This document shows positions 1 to 8,043 of a stretch of 13,267 nucleotides of DNA, in pieces. The stretch lies in contig JAFRLP010000254.1 in assembly GCA_017431185.1 (NCBI GenBank), positions 1-13,267 of the forward strand, read 5' to 3'. Numbering within the stretch: the stretch's first letter is position 1; every line of letters starts with the position of its first letter. Both the position numbers and the translations under genes were made by a program. This DNA is from Victivallales bacterium (GTDB lineage Bacteria > Verrucomicrobiota > Lentisphaeria > Oligosphaerales > Oligosphaeraceae). The notes under the pieces were generated by a model, which searched no databases, was not told where the DNA came from, and worked only from the letters and a program-made list of their open reading frames with translations.

Positions 1-609
1 GATCATGCCGGCCCGCAGGGGCGTGGAGCGTCCGCGGATGTAATAGTTGGGCACTTCGGGCGGTTCGTGCATGCTGAGTCCGCATCCGTGCCCCACCATG
101 TCCCGCACCACGCCGAAATGGTGCTGGTTGGCGATGCCCTCCACGGCGGCTCCGATGTCGCTGACCTGGTTGCCCTCGCGGGCGACGTCGATGCCGGCCC
201 ACATGGCGGCCTCCGTCGTCTCCAGCAGTTCCTTGGCCAGTCCGGTGGCGGGCATCCCCGCGCAGACGGTGGTCGCGCAGTCCCCGACATATTTGCCCAG
301 GCGGACGGTGATGTCCAGGCTAACCAGGTCGCCAGGCTGGACAATGCGGGCGTGTGTCCCAATGCCGTGTACGACCTCCTCGTTGATGGAGATGCAGATT
401 TGCCCTGGAAAGCCCTCGAAGCCCAGCGAACAGCTTTTGCCGCCGGTGTCGCGGATGAATTCGCCCGCCAGCATGTCTATCTGGGCGGTGGTGATGCCGG
501 GCGTCACGACGTCGCACAGGCGTTTGCGGACTTGCGCCGCAGCCTGGGCGGCCTTGCGCACGCCGTCAAGGTCTGCGCCGCTGTAGATGTTAATCCTGCC
601 TTGCCACAT
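1..609 (-). CDS. map: Type I methionine aminopeptidase, C-terminus cut by window edge
   Basis: This enzyme removes the initiator methionine from new proteins in the cytosol using a two-metal site. The 203 residues visible read as the pita-bread fold of type I enzymes with no N-terminal extension. By register with the E. coli enzyme, metal ligands are D99, D110 and H174. The substrate-binding histidines are H81 (in INEEVVHGI) and H181 (in MHEPPEVPN). The last two glutamate ligands lie beyond the window edge, so the gene is partial here, not necessarily broken. The metal motif reads GDCATTV where most relatives have GDTSRTF or similar. The ATG at 609 lies 14 nt after the adk stop, with only a weak GAGG upstream, so translation probably follows adk on one transcript. 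Neighbours adk and rpoZ make this a housekeeping operon. Confidence 0.95.
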   Translation of the reverse strand, partial: MWQGRINIYSGADLDGVRKAAQAAAQVRKRLCDVVTPGITTAQIDMLAGEFIRDTGGKSCSLGFEGFPGQICISINEEVVHGIGTHARIVQPGDLVSLDITVRLGKYVGDCATTVCAGMPATGLAKELLETTEAAMWAGIDVAREGNQVSDIGAAVEGIANQHHFGVVRDMVGHGCGLSMHEPPEVPNYYIRGRSTPLRAGMI

Positions 610-623
610 TTTGATGCCGTGCC

Positions 624-1286
624 TCAGCGTCCCAACGCCTTCAGCAGCCTTGCGTAGTTGTCCTCTACTGTGGAATCGATGCTGGTGGTGCGCACGAGCT
701 GCCCCTTTTGCTCATAGTACTCCACCAGCGGGGCGGTCTGGGTCTCATAGACTTCCAGGCGTTGCCTGGCCGTGGCCTCGCTGTCGTCTGAACGCTGGAT
801 GAGGGCGGAGCCGCATTTGTCGCAGATCCCTTCCTGCCTGGGCGGAAGCGAGAGCACGTTGAACGTGGCCCCGCACTCCTTGTTGGAGCAGACGCGGCGG
901 CTGGTGAGCCGTCCCATCAGCATTTTGCGGTCGGCTTCGATGAGGACCACAGCCGCCATTCTGGCGTTGCCGGCGGAGAGGATTTTGTCGAGCATGTCGG
1001 CCTGCGGGACGGTGCGGGGGAACCCGTCCAGAAGGCAGCCGTGCTCAACGATGTCGGCCTTGGCGATGCGGTTGGCGACCATTTTGGCGACGATTTCGTC
1101 AGACACGAGCGCGCCGGAGGCGATGATGTCCTTGACTTGCCGGCCCAGGTCGGAACCCGCCGCCATCTCCTCGCGCAGCAATTGGCCCGTGGAGACGTGG
1201 ATGACCCCAGTACGTTCGCAGAAGATGTCGCCCAAAGTGCCTTTGCCGGCTCCGGGAGGCCCCATAAACACGTAGATGTCTGACAT
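624..1286 (-). CDS. adk: Adenylate kinase with a zinc-type LID
   Basis: Catalyses ATP + AMP to 2 ADP in the cytosol. The 220-residue length is normal for the long-LID bacterial form. The P-loop GPPGAGKGT is at residues 9-17, the AMP-site LLDGFPRT at 85-92, and the LID runs from about 125 to 167, ending in QRSDD. The LID has four cysteines, C133, C138, C155 and C158, as in zinc-binding adenylate kinases. The first pair is spaced CX4C (C-SNKE-C) where the usual spacing is CX2C, while the 16-residue gap to the second pair and its CX2C are normal. No strong Shine-Dalgarno precedes the ATG at 1286; the first conserved residues start directly after it, which supports that start. It lies 72 nt downstream of the omega-subunit gene and 14 nt upstream of map. 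Confidence 0.96.
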   Translation of the reverse strand: MSDIYVFMGPPGAGKGTLGDIFCERTGVIHVSTGQLLREEMAAGSDLGRQVKDIIASGALVSDEIVAKMVANRIAKADIVEHGCLLDGFPRTVPQADMLDKILSAGNARMAAVVLIEADRKMLMGRLTSRRVCSNKECGATFNVLSLPPRQEGICDKCGSALIQRSDDSEATARQRLEVYETQTAPLVEYYEQKGQLVRTTSIDSTVEDNYARLLKALGR

Positions 1287-1358
1287 GATGGTGTGTCCGT
1301 TGTTGAAGAAGGAATGCGGGACGGTGGTGGCGCGGCTGCCTGGATGCGGTACGCCGCC

Positions 1359-1571
1359 TTATGCGTTGTTGTCTCCCTGGCAGATGATGATTTTCCCTTC
1401 CGCGACCTCTTGCAGGGCGATGTCCAGTTTGGAGATTTCGGAGTTTGGCGGGATGGGCACCAGGGCAGTGCCGCCGCGGGCAAGCTGGTCTGCCCGCTTG
1501 GACACCCCGTTGATGAACAGGCGAACATCCTTGACTTTGGCTTTGGCTTTCGCCAGCATGGCTTCGTCCAT
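1359..1571 (-). CDS. rpoZ: RNA polymerase omega subunit-like protein
   Basis: A 70-residue protein that reads like the omega subunit, which helps assemble the beta' subunit of RNA polymerase. The omega signature is visible as an INGVSKRADQLARGG helix (residues 20-34), a loop with LVPIPPNSE, and the closing IALQEVAEGKI helix (about 51-61), the counterpart of the IALREIxEGKI motif. The N-terminus is shorter and more lysine/alanine-rich than in proteobacterial omega, and sequence identity to E. coli omega is low, so the call rests on the two short motifs and the size. The ATG at 1571 has a clear AGGAGA five to six bases upstream (1578-1583). It is the first gene of the run with adk and map and faces away from the secreted-protein gene. 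Confidence 0.8.
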   Translation of the reverse strand: MDEAMLAKAKAKVKDVRLFINGVSKRADQLARGGTALVPIPPNSEISKLDIALQEVAEGKIIICQGDNNA

Positions 1572-1577
1572 AATTGC

Positions 1578-1583
1578 TCTCCT
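1578..1583 (-). promoter_or_regulatory. Ribosome binding site of rpoZ
   Basis: On the minus strand these bases read AGGAGA, six bases before the ATG at 1571. It is the site that fixes the start of the small omega-subunit gene. Confidence 0.7.
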
Positions 1584-1622
1584 AAAATGTAAGGTTGACG
1601 AAAATACACGGCTGAAACAGTA

Positions 1623-1650
1623 AATTTACGTCTTTTCCTGCAAAATTCAA
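1623..1650 (-). promoter_or_regulatory. Possible sigma70-type promoter for rpoZ-adk-map
   Basis: On the minus strand TTGAAT (1650-1645) is followed after 16 bp by TAAATT (1628-1623); each hexamer matches the consensus at four of six positions. It lies in the AT-rich divergent gap, about 50 bp upstream of the rpoZ start. Matches this weak occur by chance in AT-rich DNA. Confidence 0.35.
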
Positions 1651-1658
1651 GTAATAAG

Positions 1659-1687
1659 GTGGCAATTTTTCGATTTCATGCTAGAGT
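1659..1687 (+). promoter_or_regulatory. Possible promoter of the secreted-protein gene
   Basis: GTGGCA (1659-1664), a 17-bp spacer, and TAGAGT (1682-1687) preceded by an extended TG (TGCTAGAGT). Each hexamer matches the sigma70 consensus at four of six positions. Transcription from here would begin near 1694, which also argues that translation of the downstream gene starts at 1782 and not at an earlier ATG near 1692. No other structure is evident in the 1572-1781 gap. Confidence 0.35.
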
Positions 1688-1781
1688 GTAGTTGTTTTTT
1701 CAGGATGTGCCAAGTGCAACTCCCCGGTTTGTGTCCATGAGACATTCCCATGGATGGAAGCGGGGGCATGTTAGGAGTGGA

Positions 1782-4016
1782 ATGACGCCGATGCGTGGCT
1801 GGTTTTGTCTTTTCTTCTGTTCTCTGCTTTGCCTTTCCCATGCCTTGCGTGGCCAGTCCGGCGACAACGGGATGCCGGATGTGGCGTGGTTTGACCATGT
1901 GCGGCAGCCGGCTTCCGCCTCGCGCGAGCAGTTGGCCGCCTTGACGACCGCTCTGTTCCAGGGCCTGAAGGAAGGGAGGAAGGCGGATGCGCTGGCCGCC
2001 CTCGCGCCGCCGGAGCAGGCTCCGCGTGTGCTCTTCATCACCTTGGGGAATGAGAGCTGGCCGGGGCGAACCTATTTCGGCACAGGCTACTCCTTCCAGG
2101 AGGCCCTGCGGGTCGCCTGCGAGATTCTGCTGGACAATGAGCCGGTGTTCGCCAAGGAGACCCGTGAACTTGCGGTGGCCAATGTCCGGAAGGCCGCCGC
2201 GGAGGGGCGCAAGGCGCCCGAATGGGAGGAGAGGCTGGAGAATCCAGGCCGATGGAGTTGGCTGCGGCTCGATGTCGTCCAGGCCACCCGCCCTGTCGCC
2301 AATTTCAATGCCCAGCGCTCACGAATCGCACTGACCAGCCTGGTCGGTCTCGCATACGGCCCCACCATCGGCTTCTCCTTCACGCCTGACCAGTTGACCG
2401 GACGCTGCCTGATGGACGAATATCACCATCTCGACCGCGAAAGGGTCGGCAACATCATCTCCGAAACCTATAACTGGCAGGCGCTTACCACCTGGCTGCG
2501 AGTCAGCGGCGAACAGGCCGGCAGCCGTGCCTGTCTCTTTGAAACGGATGTGTTCTGGACGGATGGCGGCCCCGCCGTCCGACTCTATCGCGGGCATCGG
2601 CTGGAGGAGGATTTGCCGTCGGCGGAACGCTGCCTGGCAATGGCGACGGCGACCGCCAGGCGGATTGCCTCCTGCCTGGATTTGACCACGGGGCAGTTCC
2701 GTCCGCCCCTGCCCGTCTGGGTATCGGGGCGACCCGACGGCAAGGAGCATCTGGCGACGATGGCCCTCCTCTCGCTCGCCTTTTCCCGTCTGGCGGTCGC
2801 AACAGGGGACACCCAGTTTCGGCAGGCCGCCTCTCTGGCGCTCCAGCCTATCCGCAAGGCGGTGGGATGGGTTGGCTCCGCAAAACGGCGGCAGGTGATT
2901 AAGGAGGACGAGCATCTCGCCCCCAATTCGATGCAGTCCCCGCGTCCAGTGGCCACGCCGCGCACCAATGCCTTGGCGGCGCTGGCGCTGCTGGAGTTGG
3001 CGGAGGCATCTGCGGAGGATGCCGCTCTGGCGCGTGTGCTAGGCGATTTCCTGAAGTCGCAGTACGCGCCAGGCGGGGAATTCGCATTCAATCCTGGCAT
3101 ATTGGTCCAGGAGTCCACCGTGCTGACCGCTCCCTGGCTGACCTTTGCGGAGCAGGTGGAGGCGGATGCGCTGGCTGCCTTGGCGCTCTCCCGTCTTGGT
3201 GAAAAGTATCCTGACGGGGGTTTCACCGGCATTGCCCGCAATGCATTGGCCGAGATTTTCGAGGCGCGCATTGTTCAGGAGGCCCGCAATCATGAGTTTC
3301 ATCGGTGGGTGTTCTCGCCTTGGCTGATGGAGGCGATGACCAGCCTGGGCAGGTCGGATTTGGGCTTTGTGCGCCCGCTGATTCTGATGGGCTACGCCGC
3401 CATTGGCGATATTTCGCCGGCCCCCTTGTACCCTGATTGCTATGGGGCGTTGAAGGGACGGCCCGGCTGCACGCTGGCCGCACGGCGGAGCGGGTTCATC
3501 GGCGCCTTGGCGCAGACTTTGCGGAGCGCAGGAAAGCCAGCCCTGGCCACCGAGCAGCTGGAGGGGGCGTTGCCCCTTCTGATGTTCCAGGTGCAGGCAT
3601 GGCTGGATGCGCCCGCCGCCTCCATCACCCCGTCCCCCGCCGCATACGAGCATTATTTCCGGGACAATCTTGAGTCGTATTCCTTTGACCTGCGAGGGCA
3701 GATTGACCAGATGATGAGCCTGACGGCGCTGGCGCCCCTGCTTTCATCGGCGGGGCTTCTGGCGCAGAGGCGCGCGCTGAAGAGCCGTTCCGCCGTCCGT
3801 GACGAGACCGACCGCCATCCTGGGCCGCTGACCGTGGACGTCACCTACTCGCCGCGTCAGGACCCGACGGCGGACACACGTCCCGTCATGGGGGCGACCT
3901 CCAACGCCTCCGCCACCACAACGCAGGTGCGGGCGAAGCCGGGCGTGCAATATGGCAGGAAGGAGAATTTCATTGAGACCGGCGTCAAGCCACCGCCGAA
4001 AAAGAGGAAAAAGTAG
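1782..4016 (+). CDS. Large secreted protein of unknown function, helical repeat (alpha/alpha toroid-like)
   Basis: I do not recognise this 744-residue protein. The ATG at 1782 is chosen because AGGAG lies just upstream (1773-1777) and the protein then opens with a signal peptide: a short basic start (MTPMRGW), a hydrophobic run at about 6-19, and a likely cut after SHA (19-21). The open frame extends upstream to an ATG at 1692, but that gives 30 polar residues ahead of the signal. A first region (about 30-270) holds FITLGNESWPGRTYFGTGYSFQEAL (split 85-109) and is followed by alanine/leucine-rich helices at about 320-350, 395-430, 458-475 and 570-605, resembling six-hairpin or terpene-cyclase-like toroids. 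The C-terminal 80 residues are low-complexity, ending in a basic tail (PPPKKRKK). It could be a cell-envelope enzyme or a scaffold; no catalytic motif is clear. It converges on and overlaps pyrC. Confidence 0.8.
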   Translation: MTPMRGWFCLFFCSLLCLSHALRGQSGDNGMPDVAWFDHVRQPASASREQLAALTTALFQGLKEGRKADALAALAPPEQAPRVLFITLGNESWPGRTYFGTGYSFQEALRVACEILLDNEPVFAKETRELAVANVRKAAAEGRKAPEWEERLENPGRWSWLRLDVVQATRPVANFNAQRSRIALTSLVGLAYGPTIGFSFTPDQLTGRCLMDEYHHLDRERVGNIISETYNWQALTTWLRVSGEQAGSRACLFETDVFWTDGGPAVRLYRGHRLEEDLPSAERCLAMATATARRIASCLDLTTGQFRPPLPVWVSGRPDGKEHLATMALLSLAFSRLAVATGDTQFRQAASLALQPIRKAVGWVGSAKRRQVIKEDEHLAPNSMQSPRPVATPRTNALAALALLELAEASAEDAALARVLGDFLKSQYAPGGEFAFNPGILVQESTVLTAPWLTFAEQVEADALAALALSRLGEKYPDGGFTGIARNALAEIFEARIVQEARNHEFHRWVFSPWLMEAMTSLGRSDLGFVRPLILMGYAAIGDISPAPLYPDCYGALKGRPGCTLAARRSGFIGALAQTLRSAGKPALATEQLEGALPLLMFQVQAWLDAPAASITPSPAAYEHYFRDNLESYSFDLRGQIDQMMSLTALAPLLSSAGLLAQRRALKSRSAVRDETDRHPGPLTVDVTYSPRQDPTADTRPVMGATSNASATTTQVRAKPGVQYGRKENFIETGVKPPPKKRKK

Positions 4017-5271
4017 GCGCTGGCTCGCCATGCAGGAATGAGCCGATGACCGCGCCGTGGCATTCCCACCCCTCGTAGGGGCAGTTGCGCCCGCGCGAGA
4101 CGAAGGCCGCGGTGCGGAGCGTGTGCAACTTCTCCAGGTCAAGAATCGTCAAATCGGCTGGTGCGCCGATTGCCAGGGTGCCCAGCGGGAGTCCCAGCAC
4201 GGCGGCCGGTCCCGTGGTGAAGAGCGCCACCATCGCAGGCAGTGAGAGCAGGCCGCGATGGACCAGTTCGGTCAGGCAGAGGGGCACGACCGCCTCAATG
4301 CCGACAATCCCGAAGGGGGCTTTGTCCCAACCCTGCGCTTTCTCCTCCGCTGTGTGCGGGGCATGGTCTGTGGCGATGGCGGTGATGACTCCGCTTTGGA
4401 TTCCCGCGATGAGCGCCTGGCGGTCGCTCTCCTCGCGCAGCGGCGGCGCCATTTTGGCGTTGGTTCCCCATTGGACGCATGCCGCGTCGGTCAGGAACAG
4501 GTGATGCGGGGTTGCCTCGCCCGTGGCGCGGACGCCCTTGGCGCGCGCCTGGCGGAGCAGTTCCACGGAACCGCCCGAGCTCAAATGCTGCAAATGGATG
4601 CGGCAGCCTGTCTCCTCGGCAAGCTGAAGGTCGCGCTCCACGATGTCCTCCTCCGCCTGGCGCGGCTGTCCGCGCAGACCCAGGCGCCGGGAGACAGCGC
4701 CCTCGTGCATGACGCCTGGTTTGGACAAGGCTGTGTTTTCACAGTGGTCAATGACAGGGATGTCCAGTTCCGCCGCGATGGACATGGCCTGGCGCATCAG
4801 CGAAATGTCCTGGGGAGTGGAGCCATCGTCGGTGAATGCGGGTGCGCCAGCCTGCGCCAAGGCGCGCAAGTCGGCGAGTTTCACGACTGCGCGCCCTTCC
4901 GTGATGCAGACGGATTGCAGGACATTCACGGGAAGGCTGGAGGTCCTGGCCATCAGTTCCTGGAAGCGCGCCGGCGTATCCATGGCGGGCACGGTGTTGG
5001 GCATGGCCAGAATGGTGGTGAAGCCGCCATGCCGTGCCGCCTGGCTTCCGCTGTTCAAATCCTCCTTCCAGGTCTGGCCTGGGTCCCGCAGATGGACATG
5101 CAAATCGATGAAGCCAGGGCAGGCCACTTTGCCCCCCAGGTCGATTGCCCTGGGGGCGGTCAGGCTTTCCGGGTCGGCGAAACGCCCGTCCCGTATGCCG
5201 ATGTCCTGGACGCGGTCCGTGCCAGTCGATGGGTCGATGACCCGTACACCAGTCAGTAGAGTTTCGTTCAT
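3985..5271 (-). CDS. pyrC: Dihydroorotase, class I
   Basis: Cyclises carbamoyl-aspartate to dihydroorotate, the third step of de novo pyrimidine synthesis, in the cytosol. The 428 residues match the class I (B. subtilis-type) length. Visible metal-site motifs are HVHLRDPG (H58, H60), TDDG (D149), DHCEN (H177), LQHLSSGG (H229) and ATDHAPH (D302). MPNTVPAMDTP (90-100) is the substrate-binding signature. The ATG at 5271 is chosen because the usual LLTGVRVIDP beginning follows at once; the frame stays open for 33 more codons upstream, but that stretch is a proline/alanine/glycine run with no family resemblance. There is no clear Shine-Dalgarno. It lies 133 bp downstream of prc, and no pyrB is visible beside it. 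Its last 32 bases overlap the convergent secreted-protein gene. Confidence 0.95.
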   Translation of the reverse strand: MNETLLTGVRVIDPSTGTDRVQDIGIRDGRFADPESLTAPRAIDLGGKVACPGFIDLHVHLRDPGQTWKEDLNSGSQAARHGGFTTILAMPNTVPAMDTPARFQELMARTSSLPVNVLQSVCITEGRAVVKLADLRALAQAGAPAFTDDGSTPQDISLMRQAMSIAAELDIPVIDHCENTALSKPGVMHEGAVSRRLGLRGQPRQAEEDIVERDLQLAEETGCRIHLQHLSSGGSVELLRQARAKGVRATGEATPHHLFLTDAACVQWGTNAKMAPPLREESDRQALIAGIQSGVITAIATDHAPHTAEEKAQGWDKAPFGIVGIEAVVPLCLTELVHRGLLSLPAMVALFTTGPAAVLGLPLGTLAIGAPADLTILDLEKLHTLRTAAFVSRGRNCPYEGWECHGAVIGSFLHGEPAPTFSSFSAVA

Positions 5272-5291
5272 GGGAGGCTCTGGAGTAACCG

Positions 5292-5365
5292 TGGCGGCTG
5301 CACCGCCAACACGATGCGGAAGACACGGGGGAGGCGCGCCGGCAGGGCGACGCCCCTGCGGGGCG
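5292..5365 (-). other. Structured spacer between prc and pyrC
   Basis: The 133-bp gap holds several GC hairpins: TGGCGG-CTGCA-CCGCCA (5292-5308), CGCCCC-TGC-GGGGCG (5351-5365), and an alternative pairing GCAGGG...CCCTGC (5342-5359) that cannot form together with the second. None is followed by a T run on either strand, so they are not canonical intrinsic terminators. They may be mRNA-processing or stability elements, or simply a consequence of high GC. Confidence 0.35.
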
Positions 5366-5404
5366 CACACCCTGCGTTGCTGAAGATGGGGCGGCGGCAG
5401 CGCG

Positions 5405-7570
5405 TCATTGCGCTGTCTGCGAGGCGCGCTGGATGTAGTCCCCCATCACGCGGAGGGACTCTTCGAGCACCAGGTCGTGGAGTTTCTCCTCCTTTTTCTT
5501 GCGCCCCTTCTTTTCGTCCCTGCGGTCTTCGCGTTCCTGGTCATAGTTGGTGTTGCGACGGCGGAAAGCACGGAAGATCTCCTCGGCGTGCTCCTGGTCG
5601 CTTTCGAATTTGCGCCTTGCGTTGATTTCCAGGGGAATGTCCTTGATGTTGACGAAGGTGTCGTAGAATCCCATGTCCCTCTGGTAATTCTGGAAATCGG
5701 GATTGGCGGCGATGCGCTCCAGAGACGCCTGGCGGAGGGTGGGCAGAAGCTTCGCGACCTGCTCATAGCGGGTGTACTGCATCGGCTGGATCTGGTCCCA
5801 GGGCAGGGCGTTTGGCAGGCTGTCCTCCCCCAAGTCCTTCATGTGGTCGGTCAAGGATGGGTAGATGATGTCCGGCGTGACTCCGCGCAGTTGGGTCGCT
5901 CCGCCGTTGATGCGGTAGAACTTGCCCATGGTGACCTTCAGCGAGCCGAATTCAATCGGGCTCTGGCCTGGCGCGGTCATGCGTCTGCCGAAGCGGTTGA
6001 GGTCAACGATGGTCTGGACCGTGCCCTTGCCATGGCTCAGCCTTTCGCCGATGACCAGCGCCCGCCCGCAATCCTGCAAAGCGGCTGCGGTGATTTCCGA
6101 GGCCGAGGCGCTGAACCTGTCCATCAGCACAATGAGCGGACCGGTGAATTGCACGCCCGGGTCCGGGTCAACACGGTTCTCCAGCCGCCCCCGTCCATTC
6201 CTGACCTGCACCACGGGACCGGAGGTGAAGAACAGGCCAGTCAGGTTGATGGCCTCCTCCAGGCTGTCGCCGCCGTTGCCGCGCAAGTCCAGGATGATGC
6301 CGTGCACCGGGTTGCCGCTCTGTTTGGCCTTTTCCAGCAGGTTGCGGATGTCGCGCGTGGTGCTTTTGTAGTCCTTGTCGCCCGCCCGCAGTCCGTCAAA
6401 GTCAGAATAGAACGAGGCGAGATGCACCACCAGCACATTTGCCTTGGTGTCGGGCTGGGGAACGTCAATCGCGTAGGTCGTGGATTTGGCCTCCTTGTCC
6501 GTCAATTTTATCTGGTCCCGCACCAGCGTGACCTCAATCGGCGTGCGGGAACCCTCCTTGAGGATGGTCAGGGTCACCTTGGTCCCCTTGGGGCCGCGGA
6601 TTTGGCGCACCACGCGGTTGAGAGGCATCTCCACCACGTCTATCGCCTCCTGCCCGTCCTGCGCGACGGCGATGATTTTGTCGTTGGGCTTGAGCGTGCC
6701 GTCCTGGTCGGCGGGGCCTCCTGGCACCAGGCTGACGATGGTCACATAGGAGTCCATGGAGGTCAGGGTCGCCCCGATGCCCTGCAAGGAGAGGCTCATG
6801 TCGATGTCGAAATTGGCTTTGGTGTCGGGGGCCATGTAGTTGGAGTGCGGGTCAAAGGTGTGGGTCAGCGAATTGAGGAAGAATTCCAGCACCTCCACGG
6901 GGGACACCTCCGTGCGGCGGCGGTAGAATCGGGCGTAGTTCCTGCGCCGTTCCTCCTTCTCCTGCTCCGGTGTTTTCGGGGATGGCTCCGGCTCGAGTTC
7001 TCCCGACTCGATTTTCGCAGCCCTCTTCTCCTTGTCCATCAGTGCCTGGAGAAGTTCGTTCTTGACCCGTTTGCGCCACAGGTCACGCTGTTCTTCCGGC
7101 GTGGCTGGGTACTCTGCGTCCTTGCGGTCAAACTGGATGGATTCCTCAACGGTGAAATCCTGCGGCCTGGACAGTTCCTCCAGCGCGTACAATGCGTATT
7201 CCCGGATCCTTTGCAGGTAGAGGGCATACACCTTGAAGGCGAACTCCAGGTTGGCCATGTTGCGCGTCCTGTCCCATAGCACCGTCTCGTATGAACGGAA
7301 GTTCTCGATGTCGCCCTTCTGGAAGAAGAGGTGCACGGGGTCCAAAGTCCGGAAATACTCCTTGAACCAACTGGCCGAGACCGCAGGGGTGATTGGATGG
7401 CTGGCGTAGTGGTAGGCCAGCAGCAGGGAAATCGCATGGCGGCTTATCAGGTATTCCTGTCTTGTGGGCTGGATGGGCTTGGGCTGTTCAAGCATCTGCT
7501 CGATGGTCTCCGCCGCGCCACTGAGCCACGTCAGGAGGAAGAGGATAAGGGCCGCAAATTGTTTCTTCAT
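5405..7570 (-). CDS. prc: Carboxy-terminal processing (tail-specific) protease, S41A family
   Basis: Periplasmic serine protease that degrades or trims proteins from the C-terminus. The 721 residues are slightly longer than E. coli Prc (about 680). A signal peptide opens the protein (MKKQFAALILFLLTWLSGAA). An N-terminal helical domain (about 25-235) is followed by a PDZ domain (about 258-345, starting LQGIGATL). The catalytic core follows: ILDLRGNGGDSLEEA (426-440), DRFSASASEI (484-493) with likely nucleophile S489, and GKGTVQT with lysine K515. The Ser-Lys spacing is one residue longer than in E. coli Prc because of ERLSHGK in place of EPTFGK. The C-terminal domain has a highly charged stretch at about 679-698. 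The ATG at 7570 forms an ATGA overlap with the stop of the DUF721 gene, indicating translational coupling. Confidence 0.95.
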   Translation of the reverse strand: MKKQFAALILFLLTWLSGAAETIEQMLEQPKPIQPTRQEYLISRHAISLLLAYHYASHPITPAVSASWFKEYFRTLDPVHLFFQKGDIENFRSYETVLWDRTRNMANLEFAFKVYALYLQRIREYALYALEELSRPQDFTVEESIQFDRKDAEYPATPEEQRDLWRKRVKNELLQALMDKEKRAAKIESGELEPEPSPKTPEQEKEERRRNYARFYRRRTEVSPVEVLEFFLNSLTHTFDPHSNYMAPDTKANFDIDMSLSLQGIGATLTSMDSYVTIVSLVPGGPADQDGTLKPNDKIIAVAQDGQEAIDVVEMPLNRVVRQIRGPKGTKVTLTILKEGSRTPIEVTLVRDQIKLTDKEAKSTTYAIDVPQPDTKANVLVVHLASFYSDFDGLRAGDKDYKSTTRDIRNLLEKAKQSGNPVHGIILDLRGNGGDSLEEAINLTGLFFTSGPVVQVRNGRGRLENRVDPDPGVQFTGPLIVLMDRFSASASEITAAALQDCGRALVIGERLSHGKGTVQTIVDLNRFGRRMTAPGQSPIEFGSLKVTMGKFYRINGGATQLRGVTPDIIYPSLTDHMKDLGEDSLPNALPWDQIQPMQYTRYEQVAKLLPTLRQASLERIAANPDFQNYQRDMGFYDTFVNIKDIPLEINARRKFESDQEHAEEIFRAFRRRNTNYDQEREDRRDEKKGRKKKEEKLHDLVLEESLRVMGDYIQRASQTAQ

Positions 7571-8040
7571 TGTTTCTTCTCGTTTTTGGGGAACCGTCGG
7601 CCAAATCGCCCTGCGGGGGCAAACTCGACGGCGGCGATTCGTCCGCCCGTATAGTCAGACACGCGCTGCCGGATAATGTTCCGCTGTTCCGTTCTCAGCA
7701 GATAAAGGAACATCTGCTGAAACACCTCGATGACCAGGGTTGCGCCGCGGATGGTCAGCGGACGGCATTGCCTGGCATTCACCTCGCCGACCAGCGCGGG
7801 CCATTGCCGTTCCAGCCTCTGCCGCAAGTCCAGTTCTTCAGGGTGGACTTGCCTGAGCAGGGAATCGACGAACATTCCGACGGGGCGCGGCTGGGGATGC
7901 AAATCGGCCAGCACAGAGGAGGCGCGCGCGTCCCCCAGAAAGTCCGCCAGCAAATCCTCGCGGGAATTGGCCTGTTCGCTCTCTTTCAGGAGGCGACGCC
8001 TGGCATGCGGAAGGAAATGCCTGTCTGGGGCTTTGGGCAT
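7567..8040 (-). CDS. DUF721 / DciA-like protein
   Basis: A 157-residue protein with a C-terminal DUF721 domain (about 55-142). The domain is recognised from a helix with the conserved tryptophan (ERQWPALVGEVNARQC, W80), then the strands LTIRGATLVIEVF, and the closing TGGRIAAVEF. DUF721 is the domain of DciA, which loads the replicative helicase DnaB in many bacteria that lack DnaC; whether this copy does that is an inference from the family. The N-terminal 50 residues are basic and polar and probably flexible, and a short basic tail (RFGRRFPKNEKKQ) ends the protein. It starts 3 nt after the yggS stop and ends with a 4-nt overlap into prc, so the three are very likely translated from one transcript. 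Confidence 0.8.
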   Translation of the reverse strand: MPKAPDRHFLPHARRRLLKESEQANSREDLLADFLGDARASSVLADLHPQPRPVGMFVDSLLRQVHPEELDLRQRLERQWPALVGEVNARQCRPLTIRGATLVIEVFQQMFLYLLRTEQRNIIRQRVSDYTGGRIAAVEFAPAGRFGRRFPKNEKKQ

Positions 8041-8043
8041 GGA

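Noticed and set aside
5272..5295. PyrR-like site before pyrC (CTCCAGAG)
   Set aside because: Only the first half resembles a PyrR-binding loop. The AGG part is missing and no antiterminator/terminator pair follows.
3985..5370. Longer dihydroorotase starting at 5370
   Set aside because: The extra 33 residues are a proline/alanine/glycine-rich stretch with no family similarity, lying over the hairpin-rich spacer.
5408..7279. A 623-codon open frame on the plus strand opposite prc
   Set aside because: It is the mirror of prc, which has full protease motifs. Long antisense frames are expected in GC-rich coding DNA, and the translation shows no known motif.
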